A stretch of DNA of 64,000 nt, taken from contig MKUL01000048.1 of assembly GCA_001897795.1 (NCBI GenBank), forward strand, positions 78,422 through 142,421, given 5' to 3'. The DNA comes from Alphaproteobacteria bacterium 41-28 (GTDB lineage: Bacteria; Pseudomonadota; Alphaproteobacteria; UBA9655). Below are positions 34,053-42,652 of the stretch, one piece after another. Numbering within the stretch: the first letter of the stretch is position 1; every line of letters starts with the position of its first letter. The position numbers were made by a program, and so were the translations under genes. The notes under the pieces were generated by a model. That model saw nothing but the letters and a program-made list of their open reading frames with translations. It did no database searches and was not told the DNA's origin.

Positions 34053-35656
34053 ATGATAAAAAGAGTTTTTGTGGTAACGTTACTTACGGGTGGTAGTTTT
34101 TTAGGAAATTTCCCTCTTTCCGCCATGGAATCTGAGAGTATTAGTAAGAATGTGTCAGCTAGAAGGACTTCTCAACATTCTAATGGGAACCTCAAAGTTG
34201 AAGAGCAATTCAAAGAAGATCACCCTCCATTAAAGACTTTTAAAGAAACGGTTCAGTGTATTTATGAAGCCTTGGAGAAAAAAGTTGATGAGGATCAAAG
34301 GACGTTAGGGCGTTTTTTAGAAATAAAAGAACTTTACGTGAATGGCAAAAGAGACGAAGCTCGCCAAGAATATTTAATGATGGTCGGTATATCTAATCCG
34401 AAGAACGATCAGAAAAAAAGAGTTGTCCATCTTAAAGAGCAAATAGACTACATTAGCCAATTTTATAGAACCACGATGAAGCTGGCTACAAATATCAAGA
34501 TTAATATGAACGAGTGGAGCGAAGGAAATAAGAAGTATCCTCGTGATAACATGGAGGCTTATTTAATCGGTGCTGAAATTAACAGTTGTAATAAAGCAGT
34601 ATGTGAAGAATTCGATAGGATCAATAAAAAATCAGAGGAGTTACACCTGCCCGCAGAATACAACTTCCTGAATGATTATCTTATTGAAATTAAAAATAAA
34701 AAAGTTATTTTCCTTAAACAACTATCTTCACAAATAAGGCCTTTTGCTGAGAAGATGTCGCTGTCGTTGAAGCAAGACTTTAGCATGATTACCGAGTATA
34801 CAAATCAAATGCTTTTACTTCTGAGTGATGAAAAGAAAGGTGAAGAAAATAAACCTACCCTCGAGAATAATGAAAATAATAAATCACCTAAGAAGAAATC
34901 TAAGAAGAAAAAGAAACGGCACCCTAAGGGGAAAAGCCGTAAAACAAAAACTCAGGAAATCCCTAAGGAAGAAGTTTCTTCTTCAGAAATTAATCCTAAG
35001 GTAGATTCACATTCTTCCCTTCTTCAAGCTGAAGGGCTGCAGAATACGGAGAAGGAAGAAATCTTGGTATCTGCTTCCACTCAATCCCCGCAAACTGAGG
35101 CAATCGAGCCTTCTGAGGAAGTGGAATCTAAGGATGATCTTGTTTCTGAAGTTGAAGATCAACAGGCCCAGCATCACTCTGAAGAAAATGAAGATGCTCC
35201 TAAAGTTAAACGCAAATTAAAAAGCACTAAAAAGGAAAACCCAGATCGTGAGCAACCGAATATTGACTCCGAAGAAAAAACTTCTGATAAAAAAACAAGA
35301 AACGAAAAGTAAAAAAAGCATTAAATATTAAAAAGTATTTAAAAAGGGAGAAGAAAAAGGAATCATCTTCATCTCCTTCGGTTGTCCATACCACGCCACA
35401 CCCAACCATTGGTTTTACAAAAAAAGCTAAGAAACAATTGGAGAAAATGGGGACTGATTATGCTCGTAAAAAAATACAAGCTCTTTTTATGCAACTAAAT
35501 TCCAACCCTGTTGGCACAGGGGGAATCGGAAGGCCTGAACGCTTGGCAGGCGGGGGATATTCTCGGCGTATTACAGGTGGCGATCGACTCGTCTATGATA
35601 TTGACGATTCTGGAAATATTGTTATTCATGATACAGAAGGGTATCATAAAAAATAG
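34053..35656 (+). pseudogene. Secreted protein with C-terminal YoeB-like RNase domain, copy 1, frameshifted
   Basis: From ATG 34053 (KRVFVVTLLTGGSFLGNF, signal peptide ending PLSAME) the frame runs through a helical region of about 220 residues, a Lys-rich tract (KKKSKKKKKRHPKGKS) and an acidic linker, and stops after SDKKTRNEK at 35312. Compared with copy 2, the A-run at 35289-35295 is one base short (7 versus 8). The rest continues in the next frame to 35656 and encodes a YoeB-like domain: PVGTGGIGRPERL, YSRRITGGDRLVYDI and GYHKK. Residues matching E. coli YoeB Glu46 (codon 35537-35539), Arg59, Arg65 and His83 are all present. Slippage at the A-run could restore a full-length product. No antitoxin gene is adjacent. 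Confidence 0.75.
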
Positions 35657-35710
35657 ACCAAATTGCATTTTGTCCGGCTCATCCTCGACGTGATTTGAGA
35701 CCAGGTTTAA

Positions 35711-35747
35711 GATTGTGCCCCCTGTGAAGGCAGGGGATCACGCAATC
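35711..35747. repeat. Hairpin element at the cfa 3' end, duplicated copy
   Basis: GATTGTGCCCCCTG, loop, CAGGGGATCACGCAATC: an inverted repeat also present at 37766-37802, where it overlaps the last codons of cfa. It came along in the tandem duplication. Confidence 0.6.
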
Positions 35748-35815
35748 TTCAACTTGGACCCAGTAATTCTTAACCTATCCTCTTCCTTTCCTATATAATC
35801 GCAGGTGACGGGGGT
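35738..35815 (-). pseudogene. 3' end of cfa left by tandem duplication
   Basis: This stretch matches the last 26 codons of cfa (37793 onward), including the stop and the CAACTTGGACCCAGTAATTCTTAACC region. It is joined at about 35815/35816 to a piece of the ABC exporter gene, which marks the duplication junction. Confidence 0.8.
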
Positions 35816-35955
35816 AATTTTGAAAGATGCACCCATTTTCGTTTTAAATGAGCCCACAAGGGTGATTGATTCAGTCACGGAAGCTCAAATTCAAGAACGT
35901 CTTGCAGTTCTTATGGAAGGCTCAAGTTGGGGGCTTTTTGTCCGATACGGTTGAA
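35816..35955 (+). pseudogene. 3' fragment of the ABC exporter gene left by tandem duplication
   Basis: AATTTTGAAAGATGCACCCATTTTCGTTTT... matches 33574 onward (AATTCTGAAAAACGCGCCCATTCTTGTC), through the Walker B and TEAQIQE region, then skips about 140 bp (ATGGAAGG joined to CAAGTTGGGGGC) to the end of the gene. The Walker B Asp codons are changed and the stop is lost, so it is nonfunctional. Confidence 0.82.
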
Positions 35956-36127
35956 GAACAGCAATCTGTGTCAGTGTCACTTGCAAATAAGGCTTGAAAC
36001 GTATAAAATTTAAGGTTAATAGTTTTCGATATTATCGATCAAAGTATTATTACATGCAAATTTTATTTTTTTATAAAATTTGTTTGATAGTGACGTTTTT
36101 TTGTAAATTAAATTTATGTGGTGCAAT

Positions 36128-37711
36128 ATGGTAAAAAAAGTTTTTGTGGTAACGTTACTTGCGAGTGTTTGTTTTTTAGAAAGTTCCCCTCTTTCTGCTA
36201 TGCAAGACGAGAAGAGCGGTAGAAATGTGTCAGCTAAAAGTCACCCTCAATCAAAGTCTCTTAAGGATGCGATTCAACATATTGATGAGGCTTTAGAGAA
36301 AAAGATTGGTGAGGACCAAAGGACGTTAAGCTCTTTTTCAGAAATAAAAGAGCTTTACGCCACAGGCAATAAAGATGTGGCTAAAAGAGAAGTAGCTCGC
36401 AAAAAATATTTAATGAGGGTCGGTATATCTAATCCGAGGAAAGATCAGCAAAAAAGAGTTGTCTCTCTCGAACAGCAAATAGAATACATTAGTCAGTTTT
36501 ATAGGACAACGATACAACTAACCACGGATTTCAAGAATAGTTTGATCGGGTGGAACGAAGGAAATACGAGGTATCCTCGCGATAATATGGGGGCTTATTT
36601 AATCCATGTTGAAATTAATAGTTTTGATGATGCAGTATGTGCAGAATTTGATAGGATTAATAAAAAATCAGAGGTGGAGTTACACCTACCCACAGAATAC
36701 AACTTCCTGAAGGATTATCTTAATAGAGTTAAAAATGAAACAATTATTTTCCTTAAGCAACTTTCTTCACATATAACGCCCTTTGCTGAGAAGGTACTAT
36801 TGGAGCAAGATCCTAAAACCACTTGTGAATACGCGAATCAATTGCTTTTACTTCTGCATGATAGAGGACGAAAAGCTATTGATGAAAAGGAACTTGAGGA
36901 AAATAAACCTACCCTCGAGAATAAAGAAAATAATAAATCAATTAAGAAGAAATCTAAGAAGAAAAAGAAACGGCACCCTAAGGGGAAAAGTTGTAAACCA
37001 AAAACTCGAGCAATTTCTAAGGAAGTTTCTTCTTTAGAAAATAATCTTAGGGCAGATTTGCATTCTCCTTCTCTTCAAACGGAAAGACCGCAAGATATGG
37101 AAAAAGAAGAAGAAATCTTGTTATCTACTTCCCCTCAACTCCCGAAAACTGAGTCCATCGTGCCTTGTGAGGAAGCAGAACCTAAGTATGATCTTCTTTC
37201 TGAAGCTGAAGATCAACAGATTCAACCTCTGTCTAAAAAGAATGAGAGCGTTTCAGAAGTTAAACACAAGCTAAAAAGCGCTAAAAAGGAAAAGCTAGAT
37301 CTCGAACAACCGAAAATCGACTCTGAAGAAAAGACTTCTGATAAAAAAAATAAGAAAGGAAAAGTGCGAAAATCGTTAAGCATGAAGAATTACTTAAAAA
37401 GGAAGAAGCGAAAGGAATCATCTCCTCCTCCTCCCATTGTCCACATCACGCCAAACCCAACCATTATTTTTACAAAGAAAGCTATGAAGCAATTTGAAAA
37501 AATGAGGGCTGCTTACGCTCGCAAAAAAACACAAGACCTCCTCAATCATTTAAATTCCAACCCTGTTGGCACAGGGGGACTCGGAAAGCCTAAGCGCTTG
37601 GCAGGTGGGGGATATTCACGGCGTGTTACAGGTGGTAGACGAGTTGTCTATGATATTGAAGATTCTGGAAATATTGTTGTTTATAATACAGAAGGATATC
37701 ACAAAAATTAG
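36128..37711 (+). CDS. Secreted protein with C-terminal YoeB-like RNase domain, copy 2, intact frame
   Basis: 527 residues from ATG 36128, the equivalent of copy 1's start. Order: signal peptide (MVKKVFVVTLLASVCFLESS, then PLSAMQ); helical region, residues about 35-250, with SQFYRTTIQLTTDFKN and LPTEYNFLKDYL; Lys-rich tract KKKSKKKKKRHPKGKS at about 273-288, like a nuclear localisation signal; acidic linker; second basic stretch (about 400-430); YoeB/RelE-like domain, about 438-527 (NSNPVGTGGLGKPKRLAGG; YSRRVTGGRRVVYDI; TEGYHKN). YoeB toxins cleave mRNA at the ribosome. Arg59, Arg65 and His83 equivalents are kept, but the Glu46 position (residue 489) is Lys, so ribosome-dependent cleavage may be lost. 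The role as exported effector is inferred. Confidence 0.75.
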   Translation: MVKKVFVVTLLASVCFLESSPLSAMQDEKSGRNVSAKSHPQSKSLKDAIQHIDEALEKKIGEDQRTLSSFSEIKELYATGNKDVAKREVARKKYLMRVGISNPRKDQQKRVVSLEQQIEYISQFYRTTIQLTTDFKNSLIGWNEGNTRYPRDNMGAYLIHVEINSFDDAVCAEFDRINKKSEVELHLPTEYNFLKDYLNRVKNETIIFLKQLSSHITPFAEKVLLEQDPKTTCEYANQLLLLLHDRGRKAIDEKELEENKPTLENKENNKSIKKKSKKKKKRHPKGKSCKPKTRAISKEVSSLENNLRADLHSPSLQTERPQDMEKEEEILLSTSPQLPKTESIVPCEEAEPKYDLLSEAEDQQIQPLSKKNESVSEVKHKLKSAKKEKLDLEQPKIDSEEKTSDKKNKKGKVRKSLSMKNYLKRKKRKESSPPPPIVHITPNPTIIFTKKAMKQFEKMRAAYARKKTQDLLNHLNSNPVGTGGLGKPKRLAGGGYSRRVTGGRRVVYDIEDSGNIVVYNTEGYHKN

Positions 37712-37792
37712 ACTAAATTGCATTTTGCCCGTCTCATCCTCGCCTTGATTTGAGATCAGGTTAAAGATTGTGCCCCCTGTGAAAGCAGGGGA

Positions 37793-39025
37793 TCACGCAA
37801 TCTTCAACTTGGACCCAGTAATTCTTAACCTATCCTCTTCCTCCCCTATATAATCGCGGGTGAGGGGAGCAAGTTCGGAGTTACGGACCATTTGGATTTG
37901 AAAAACCATATAGCCTCGGTTGCGAAAAGCAACTTCACAAGAAGCCAAATAAAATTCCCACATGCGAAAAAACCGATCACCCCATAATTCTTTCACTTTC
38001 TTTTGATTAGCCAAAAACTTCATTCGCCAATGACGTAAGGTTTCAGCATAGTGTTGATGGAGAATTTCTATATCCGTAACATAGAGTTTAGCAGGTTCAA
38101 TCGCGGCGAACGTTTCGGAAAGCGCAGGGCAATAACCACCAGGAAAAATATACTTATTCAACCAAGGGTTAGGTCGACTCGGGCCGGCTGAACATCCAAT
38201 AGAATGAAGAAGGGCAATTCCATCCTCATTTAACAGGGTTGAAATTTGTCTGAAAAACTCATCATAATGTTTGATACCCACATGTTCAAACATTCCTACA
38301 GAGATAATACGATCATAAGTGCCTTGCTCTTGACGATAATCACGAAGATAAAATCGAACGCGATCTTCCAAACCCGCAGCTTTGACGCGTTCTGTTGCGA
38401 CGCGATGCTGCTCTTCAGACAGGGTAAGACCTGTAACAGATACGCCTGCTTCCCTAGCGAGCGTTATGGCAAGGCCTCCCCACCCACTTCCAATGTCAAG
38501 GACGCGTTGACCTGGTTTGAGTCGAAGTTTTGCTGCCAGATGGCGTTTCTTATTTTCTTGGGCCGTTTCAATATTTTCGTCAAGATTGGTAAAATAAGCG
38601 CAAGAATATTGCATATCCTCATCAAGGAAGAGTCGATATAAACCCTCAGAAAGGTCATAATGATGCGCCACATTGCGACGAGATTTCGTAATGGGATTAT
38701 GTTGGTGAAAGAGACGCCGTAAAGACGCTAAATGACTTAATAAGGTTTCGACTGGAGAAAAATGGTACTGCTCGTCATTCATAGCACAGAAAGTCAGAAA
38801 ATCGTATATATCTCCCTTTTCTATTGTGAGTTCTCCATTCATATATCCTTCTCCTAAGGCAAGCATCGGGGAAGAACAAAAGCGACGTTCAAGACGTTTT
38901 GAATAGAGACGGAAAGATATTTGGGGGGTAGGAGTTGCAGCGCAAAGTTGAGTCTTACCTTTACAATCCGTAAAACTTAAAGTTCCGATTTTAACAAATC
39001 GTTTCAGTAGATAAGAAAATAACAC
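37793..39025 (-). CDS. cfa: Cyclopropane-fatty-acyl-phospholipid synthase
   Basis: 410 residues. The C-terminal SAM methyltransferase domain has VLDIGSGWGGLAITLA near residue 170 and the family's substrate region (YDLSEGLYRLFLDEDMQYSCAYF). It adds a methylene bridge to unsaturated acyl chains, stabilising membranes. The last codons overlap a hairpin element, and the 3' end is also present as a duplicate fragment at 35738-35815. It is the right edge of the duplicated unit. Confidence 0.95.
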   Translation of the reverse strand: MLFSYLLKRFVKIGTLSFTDCKGKTQLCAATPTPQISFRLYSKRLERRFCSSPMLALGEGYMNGELTIEKGDIYDFLTFCAMNDEQYHFSPVETLLSHLASLRRLFHQHNPITKSRRNVAHHYDLSEGLYRLFLDEDMQYSCAYFTNLDENIETAQENKKRHLAAKLRLKPGQRVLDIGSGWGGLAITLAREAGVSVTGLTLSEEQHRVATERVKAAGLEDRVRFYLRDYRQEQGTYDRIISVGMFEHVGIKHYDEFFRQISTLLNEDGIALLHSIGCSAGPSRPNPWLNKYIFPGGYCPALSETFAAIEPAKLYVTDIEILHQHYAETLRHWRMKFLANQKKVKELWGDRFFRMWEFYLASCEVAFRNRGYMVFQIQMVRNSELAPLTRDYIGEEEDRLRITGSKLKIA

Positions 39026-39088
39026 AGCCCCTCCCTTCTTTTTCCTCTCGCTATTAAATCATAAATTGAGAAACGCGAAAAGGAGGAA

Positions 39089-40006
39089 TTAGGGGTTTTT
39101 ATGCTTATTCTTCCAGAGAGAAGCGAAGATAGCGATAGTGAGTGTAAAAACAATGAAACCCAAGGAAAACTCTAATGAAATTTTAAGATGATGGTTAAAA
39201 ATCAGTTTAAAACCGACAAAGCCTAAAAGAACTGAAATAGCATGCTGAAGGTAATAAAAACGGAGAATGGCTTGGGCGAGAAGGAAGTAGAGAGACCTCA
39301 ATCCTAGAATAGCAAAAATATTAGAAGTGAATACAATAAAAGGATCAAGGGTAATAGCAAAAATGGCTGGGATGGAATCAATGGCAAAAATAATATCGCT
39401 GACCTCGATAGTCGAGAGAACAAGGAAGGTAGGTATTACAAACCACTTTCCGTTAATATGAAGAAAAAATCGTCGCCCTTTGTAATTTTCTCTCAAAGGG
39501 ATCCACTTTTTTATCCAAAGAATAAAGGCATTTGTTTCAATTTCAGCAAGCTGATTTCGCTCTCGGAAAATTTTGTAACTCGAATAAATAAGAAGAGCCC
39601 CAAAAAGATATAAAATCCAGTCAAAAGTTTCAATCAACTTAATCCCAATGATAATCAGGAAGAGGCGAAAAACAATTGCTCCTAAAATGCCCCAAAACAA
39701 AATTCTATGTTGGTGGGGAGGAGCAATTTTAAAAAACTTAAAAATCATGACGAAGACAAACATATTATCAAGGCTCAGAAGTTTTTCGAGAAGGTACCCT
39801 GTAAAAAAGGCGAGGGCTGGCTCTTTGCCTCTCCAATACCATAGAAAACAATTAAAAAAGAGGGCGATAGAAATCCACAAGAGACTCGATCTAAAAGCTT
39901 CTTTTATTGAGATCGTATGGGGGACACGATTAAAAACACCTAAATCTAAGAGAAGAAAAATCAAGATAAGACTAATCACCCCTATCCATGGAAAAAGTGT
40001 TTCCAT
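39089..40006 (-). CDS. TerC-family integral membrane protein
   Basis: 305 residues from ATG 40006, which follows GGAGG at seven bases. Nine or so membrane helices carry the TerC signatures SLDNMFVFVMIF near residue 75 and EVSDIIFAIDSIPAIFAIT near 195, with conserved acidic residues in the membrane. TerC/Alx proteins export manganese or help load metal on secreted proteins. It is a single-gene unit between cfa and def. Confidence 0.92.
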   Translation of the reverse strand: METLFPWIGVISLILIFLLLDLGVFNRVPHTISIKEAFRSSLLWISIALFFNCFLWYWRGKEPALAFFTGYLLEKLLSLDNMFVFVMIFKFFKIAPPHQHRILFWGILGAIVFRLFLIIIGIKLIETFDWILYLFGALLIYSSYKIFRERNQLAEIETNAFILWIKKWIPLRENYKGRRFFLHINGKWFVIPTFLVLSTIEVSDIIFAIDSIPAIFAITLDPFIVFTSNIFAILGLRSLYFLLAQAILRFYYLQHAISVLLGFVGFKLIFNHHLKISLEFSLGFIVFTLTIAIFASLWKNKHKNP

Positions 40007-40109
40007 GCAATTTCCTCCATTTTGGATTGAGTATACATGAATAATAGGAAAAGAATCTTGCAAATTTGGAAATAAATGGGTTTTCTATACCTGATAAATT
40101 TAAAGATAA

Positions 40110-40224
40110 CTGGATTGCTTCGGCTCCTTTGGAGCCTCGCAAAGCTTGTCCTCGCGAAAGCGAGGAACCACTAAGTCGTCCCCGGTTTTCACGGGGGCAT
40201 GCTTTGCTCCGAAGCAATCCAGAA
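40110..40224. repeat. Dispersed repeat family B, copy 5 (long form)
   Basis: CTGGATTGCTTCGGCTCCTTTGGAGCCTCGCAAAGC ... GCGAAAGCGAGGAACCACTAAGTCGTCCCCGG ... GCTCCGAAGCAATCCAGAAA: closely similar to copy 4. It lies between the divergent terC and def genes, 50 bp upstream of the def start. Confidence 0.85.
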
Positions 40225-40273
40225 ACAAGGCGTCCGCAGGAACGACGTTTATAAAGATAGTAAAGGATTAGGC

Positions 40274-40852
40274 ATGATTCAGTCTTCAAGCTCTTCTCTT
40301 CCCCCATACGTCGTTATTAATGATCCTACCTGTGAGAAGACAGATGTTTTAAAAACGCCCACAGAAACCATCGTCTTTCCCTTGGATGATGAAACACTGA
40401 AAGTGATTCGCGATCTTGAAGCGAAGTTCGATCAAGAGGATAATTGTGCAGGTCTTGCAGCTCCGCAAATTGGATATCACAAACGGATTATCATTCTTGC
40501 TTTAGAGGAGGATGAAGACCTCAAACAAAATCGTCCAGACTTTTCTGATACCTTGCCAAAATCAATCTGGATTAATCCTTCTTTTACGCCATTATCACCA
40601 GAGAAAACAACAGATTGGGAGGCATGCTTTTCCGTTAAAGATTTGGTTGGTCGTGTGGCACGGTTTACAGAAATTGCCTATGAGGCTTGGACTCCTGAAG
40701 AAGAAAAAGTTAAAGGCAAAGCCAAGGGTTTACTCGCGCGTCTTATCCAGCATGAAATTGATCATTTAAATGGCATTTTATTTATTGACCATGTCCCTGA
40801 ATCGGAGCTGATCACACGAGAAGAATATTACAGAAGGCGGGATGAGGAATAA
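40274..40852 (+). CDS. def: Peptide deformylase
   Basis: 192 residues from ATG 40274; the frame runs back into repeat B, which has no supporting site. Metal-site motifs: GLAAPQIG near 60, EACFSV near 117 (usual EGCLS, with Ala for Gly) and QHEIDHLNG near 157 with the HExxH zinc ligands. It removes formyl from nascent proteins. The EACFSV variant and the N-terminal extension suggest the more divergent of the PDF types; no fmt is adjacent. Confidence 0.9.
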   Translation: MIQSSSSSLPPYVVINDPTCEKTDVLKTPTETIVFPLDDETLKVIRDLEAKFDQEDNCAGLAAPQIGYHKRIIILALEEDEDLKQNRPDFSDTLPKSIWINPSFTPLSPEKTTDWEACFSVKDLVGRVARFTEIAYEAWTPEEEKVKGKAKGLLARLIQHEIDHLNGILFIDHVPESELITREEYYRRRDEE

Positions 40853-40891
40853 ATCACGTATAAAACTTCAGATGTATTTGTTGGAAAAATA

Positions 40892-42652
40892 TCACCGTCT
40901 CCCAAACAGTTTTTCCATATCCGCTCGTTTCATTTCAACATAGGTTGGACGACCATGATTACATTGGCCGGAATGGGCAGTGCTTTCCATTTGACGCAAC
41001 AGTGCGTTCATTTCCTCAACGGTTAGTTTTCGGCCCGCGCGCACACTGTTGTGGCAAGCACAGCTTGATAAGACTTCAGCAAGGCGTTCTTTAAGGCTCA
41101 GAGGGGCCCCCAGTTCCTTCAGCTCATCAGCTAGATCTTGTAAAAGTCCAGACAGGTTGACTTCCCCTAAAAGAGCGGGGGTTTCTCGGACGAGAAGAGC
41201 TTTTTCCCCAAAAGATTCAATCGCAAGCCCAAGCGCTAAAAGATCCGTCTGAGTGTCTTTAAGGAGTTGAAGGTCATCTTCATTCAGCTCTACGACTTCA
41301 GGGATGAGAAGAGGTTGGCGTTTGACATGACCCATTTCAGCCTTAAGCTTTTCATAAACGAGGCGCTCATGGGCCGCGTGTTGGTCTACAATCACCAAAC
41401 CTTCTTCCGTTTGGGCAATGATATAAGTTTCGTGGAGTTGGGCTTTTGCAAAACCGAGGGGAGGGACGTCCAGGGGGGCCTCCACGGGGTAAGAAGACTC
41501 TTGAATAGCATGGAGTGGGACAGCTGATTCCTCTAACCTTGGTATGGGTTGTTGAACTGAACCGTAAGAAGTGCGTGAAGGAGTATAGCCAGTTAAAGAA
41601 GGCTGCCGTACAGGTTCTGGACGAAAAGCCTGAACAGCTTGAAAGCTAACAGTCGTGGCTGTCTTATGGCTTGCACCTGCAAGGGTTTGCTTTAAAGCAC
41701 TTACAATCGTCCCACGAATCAGTCCGCTATCCCGAAACCGAACTTCTGTTTTAGCAGGATGCACATTCACGTCAACTTCTTCTCGGGGTACTTCTAAAAA
41801 GAGGGCGAGAAGAGGATAACGGTCTGATGCCAAAAAGTCTTGATAGGCAGCCCGCACAGCACCTTGAAGAACTTTATCTTTAACAGGTCTTCCATTCACA
41901 AAAAGATATTGCTGGGTAGCATTGGCTCGATTCAAGGTGGGAAGTGAAATAAATCCTTTCAAAGTTATATCTCCGCGGCTCATCTCAAGGGGTAGTGCAT
42001 TTTGAGAGAACTCAGAGCCCATAACTTGGGCAAGGCGTTCCTGAAGAGATTCACAAATTTTATAATCGAAGACGGTCCGTTGATCTGCAAGAAGCTTAAC
42101 GCTCACGTGAGGATGACTCATGGCAAGCCGATTTAAGAGCTCAACAGCATGGCTGAGCTCGGTCGAGGGACTTTTAAGAAACTTTAAGCGCGCTGGCGTC
42201 GCATAAAAGAGGTCCTTCACTTCGATGTGCGTTCCTTGAGGGTGGGAAGCGGGTATGGTTGGCTTTTTTTCGCTCCCCTCTACCTTTAAACTCCACGCAT
42301 CAACAGCATTTTGAAGGCGACTGGTTATGTGGAGACGGCAGACAGAGCCAATAGAAGGAAGGGCTTCTCCCCGAAAGCCAAGTGTTTGAATATTAAAGAG
42401 ATCACCGACAGGCAGCTTTGATGTCGCATGGCGCTCCACAGCAAGCTCAAGGTCCTCACGGCTCATTCCAGAGCCATTATCGGTGACAGCAATGAGGCTA
42501 CGCCCGCCATCTCTGAGTTGAACCGAAATGGCTGTTGCTCCAGCATCAAGGGCATTTTCGACAAGTTCTTTAACAGCGGATGCTGGACGCTCGATCACCT
42601 CTCCAGCAGCAATTTGATTGATCAGGTGAGGTTCGAGCTTGCGGATGGTCAT
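40892..42652 (-). CDS. mutL: DNA mismatch repair protein MutL, endonuclease type
   Basis: 586 residues. The N-terminal GHKL ATPase has VKELVENALDAGAT, DNGSGM and TLGFRGEALPSIGSV. The C-terminal domain has DQHAAHERLVYE near residue 415, matching the DQHAxxExxxxE endonuclease motif, plus the metal-site CNHGRP near the end. It therefore probably nicks DNA in mismatch repair, as in bacteria without MutH. ATG 42652 overlaps the pgi stop by four bases, at the end of the ileS-to-mutL operon. Confidence 0.95.
   Translation of the reverse strand: MTIRKLEPHLINQIAAGEVIERPASAVKELVENALDAGATAISVQLRDGGRSLIAVTDNGSGMSREDLELAVERHATSKLPVGDLFNIQTLGFRGEALPSIGSVCRLHITSRLQNAVDAWSLKVEGSEKKPTIPASHPQGTHIEVKDLFYATPARLKFLKSPSTELSHAVELLNRLAMSHPHVSVKLLADQRTVFDYKICESLQERLAQVMGSEFSQNALPLEMSRGDITLKGFISLPTLNRANATQQYLFVNGRPVKDKVLQGAVRAAYQDFLASDRYPLLALFLEVPREEVDVNVHPAKTEVRFRDSGLIRGTIVSALKQTLAGASHKTATTVSFQAVQAFRPEPVRQPSLTGYTPSRTSYGSVQQPIPRLEESAVPLHAIQESSYPVEAPLDVPPLGFAKAQLHETYIIAQTEEGLVIVDQHAAHERLVYEKLKAEMGHVKRQPLLIPEVVELNEDDLQLLKDTQTDLLALGLAIESFGEKALLVRETPALLGEVNLSGLLQDLADELKELGAPLSLKERLAEVLSSCACHNSVRAGRKLTVEEMNALLRQMESTAHSGQCNHGRPTYVEMKRADMEKLFGRR

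Noticed and set aside
35438..35656. Free-standing YoeB toxin gene of 72 codons
   Set aside because: Comparison with copy 2 shows the frame is the tail of the frameshifted long gene; the domain extends upstream of the ATG and no ribosome binding site precedes it. Translation from 35438 cannot be excluded.
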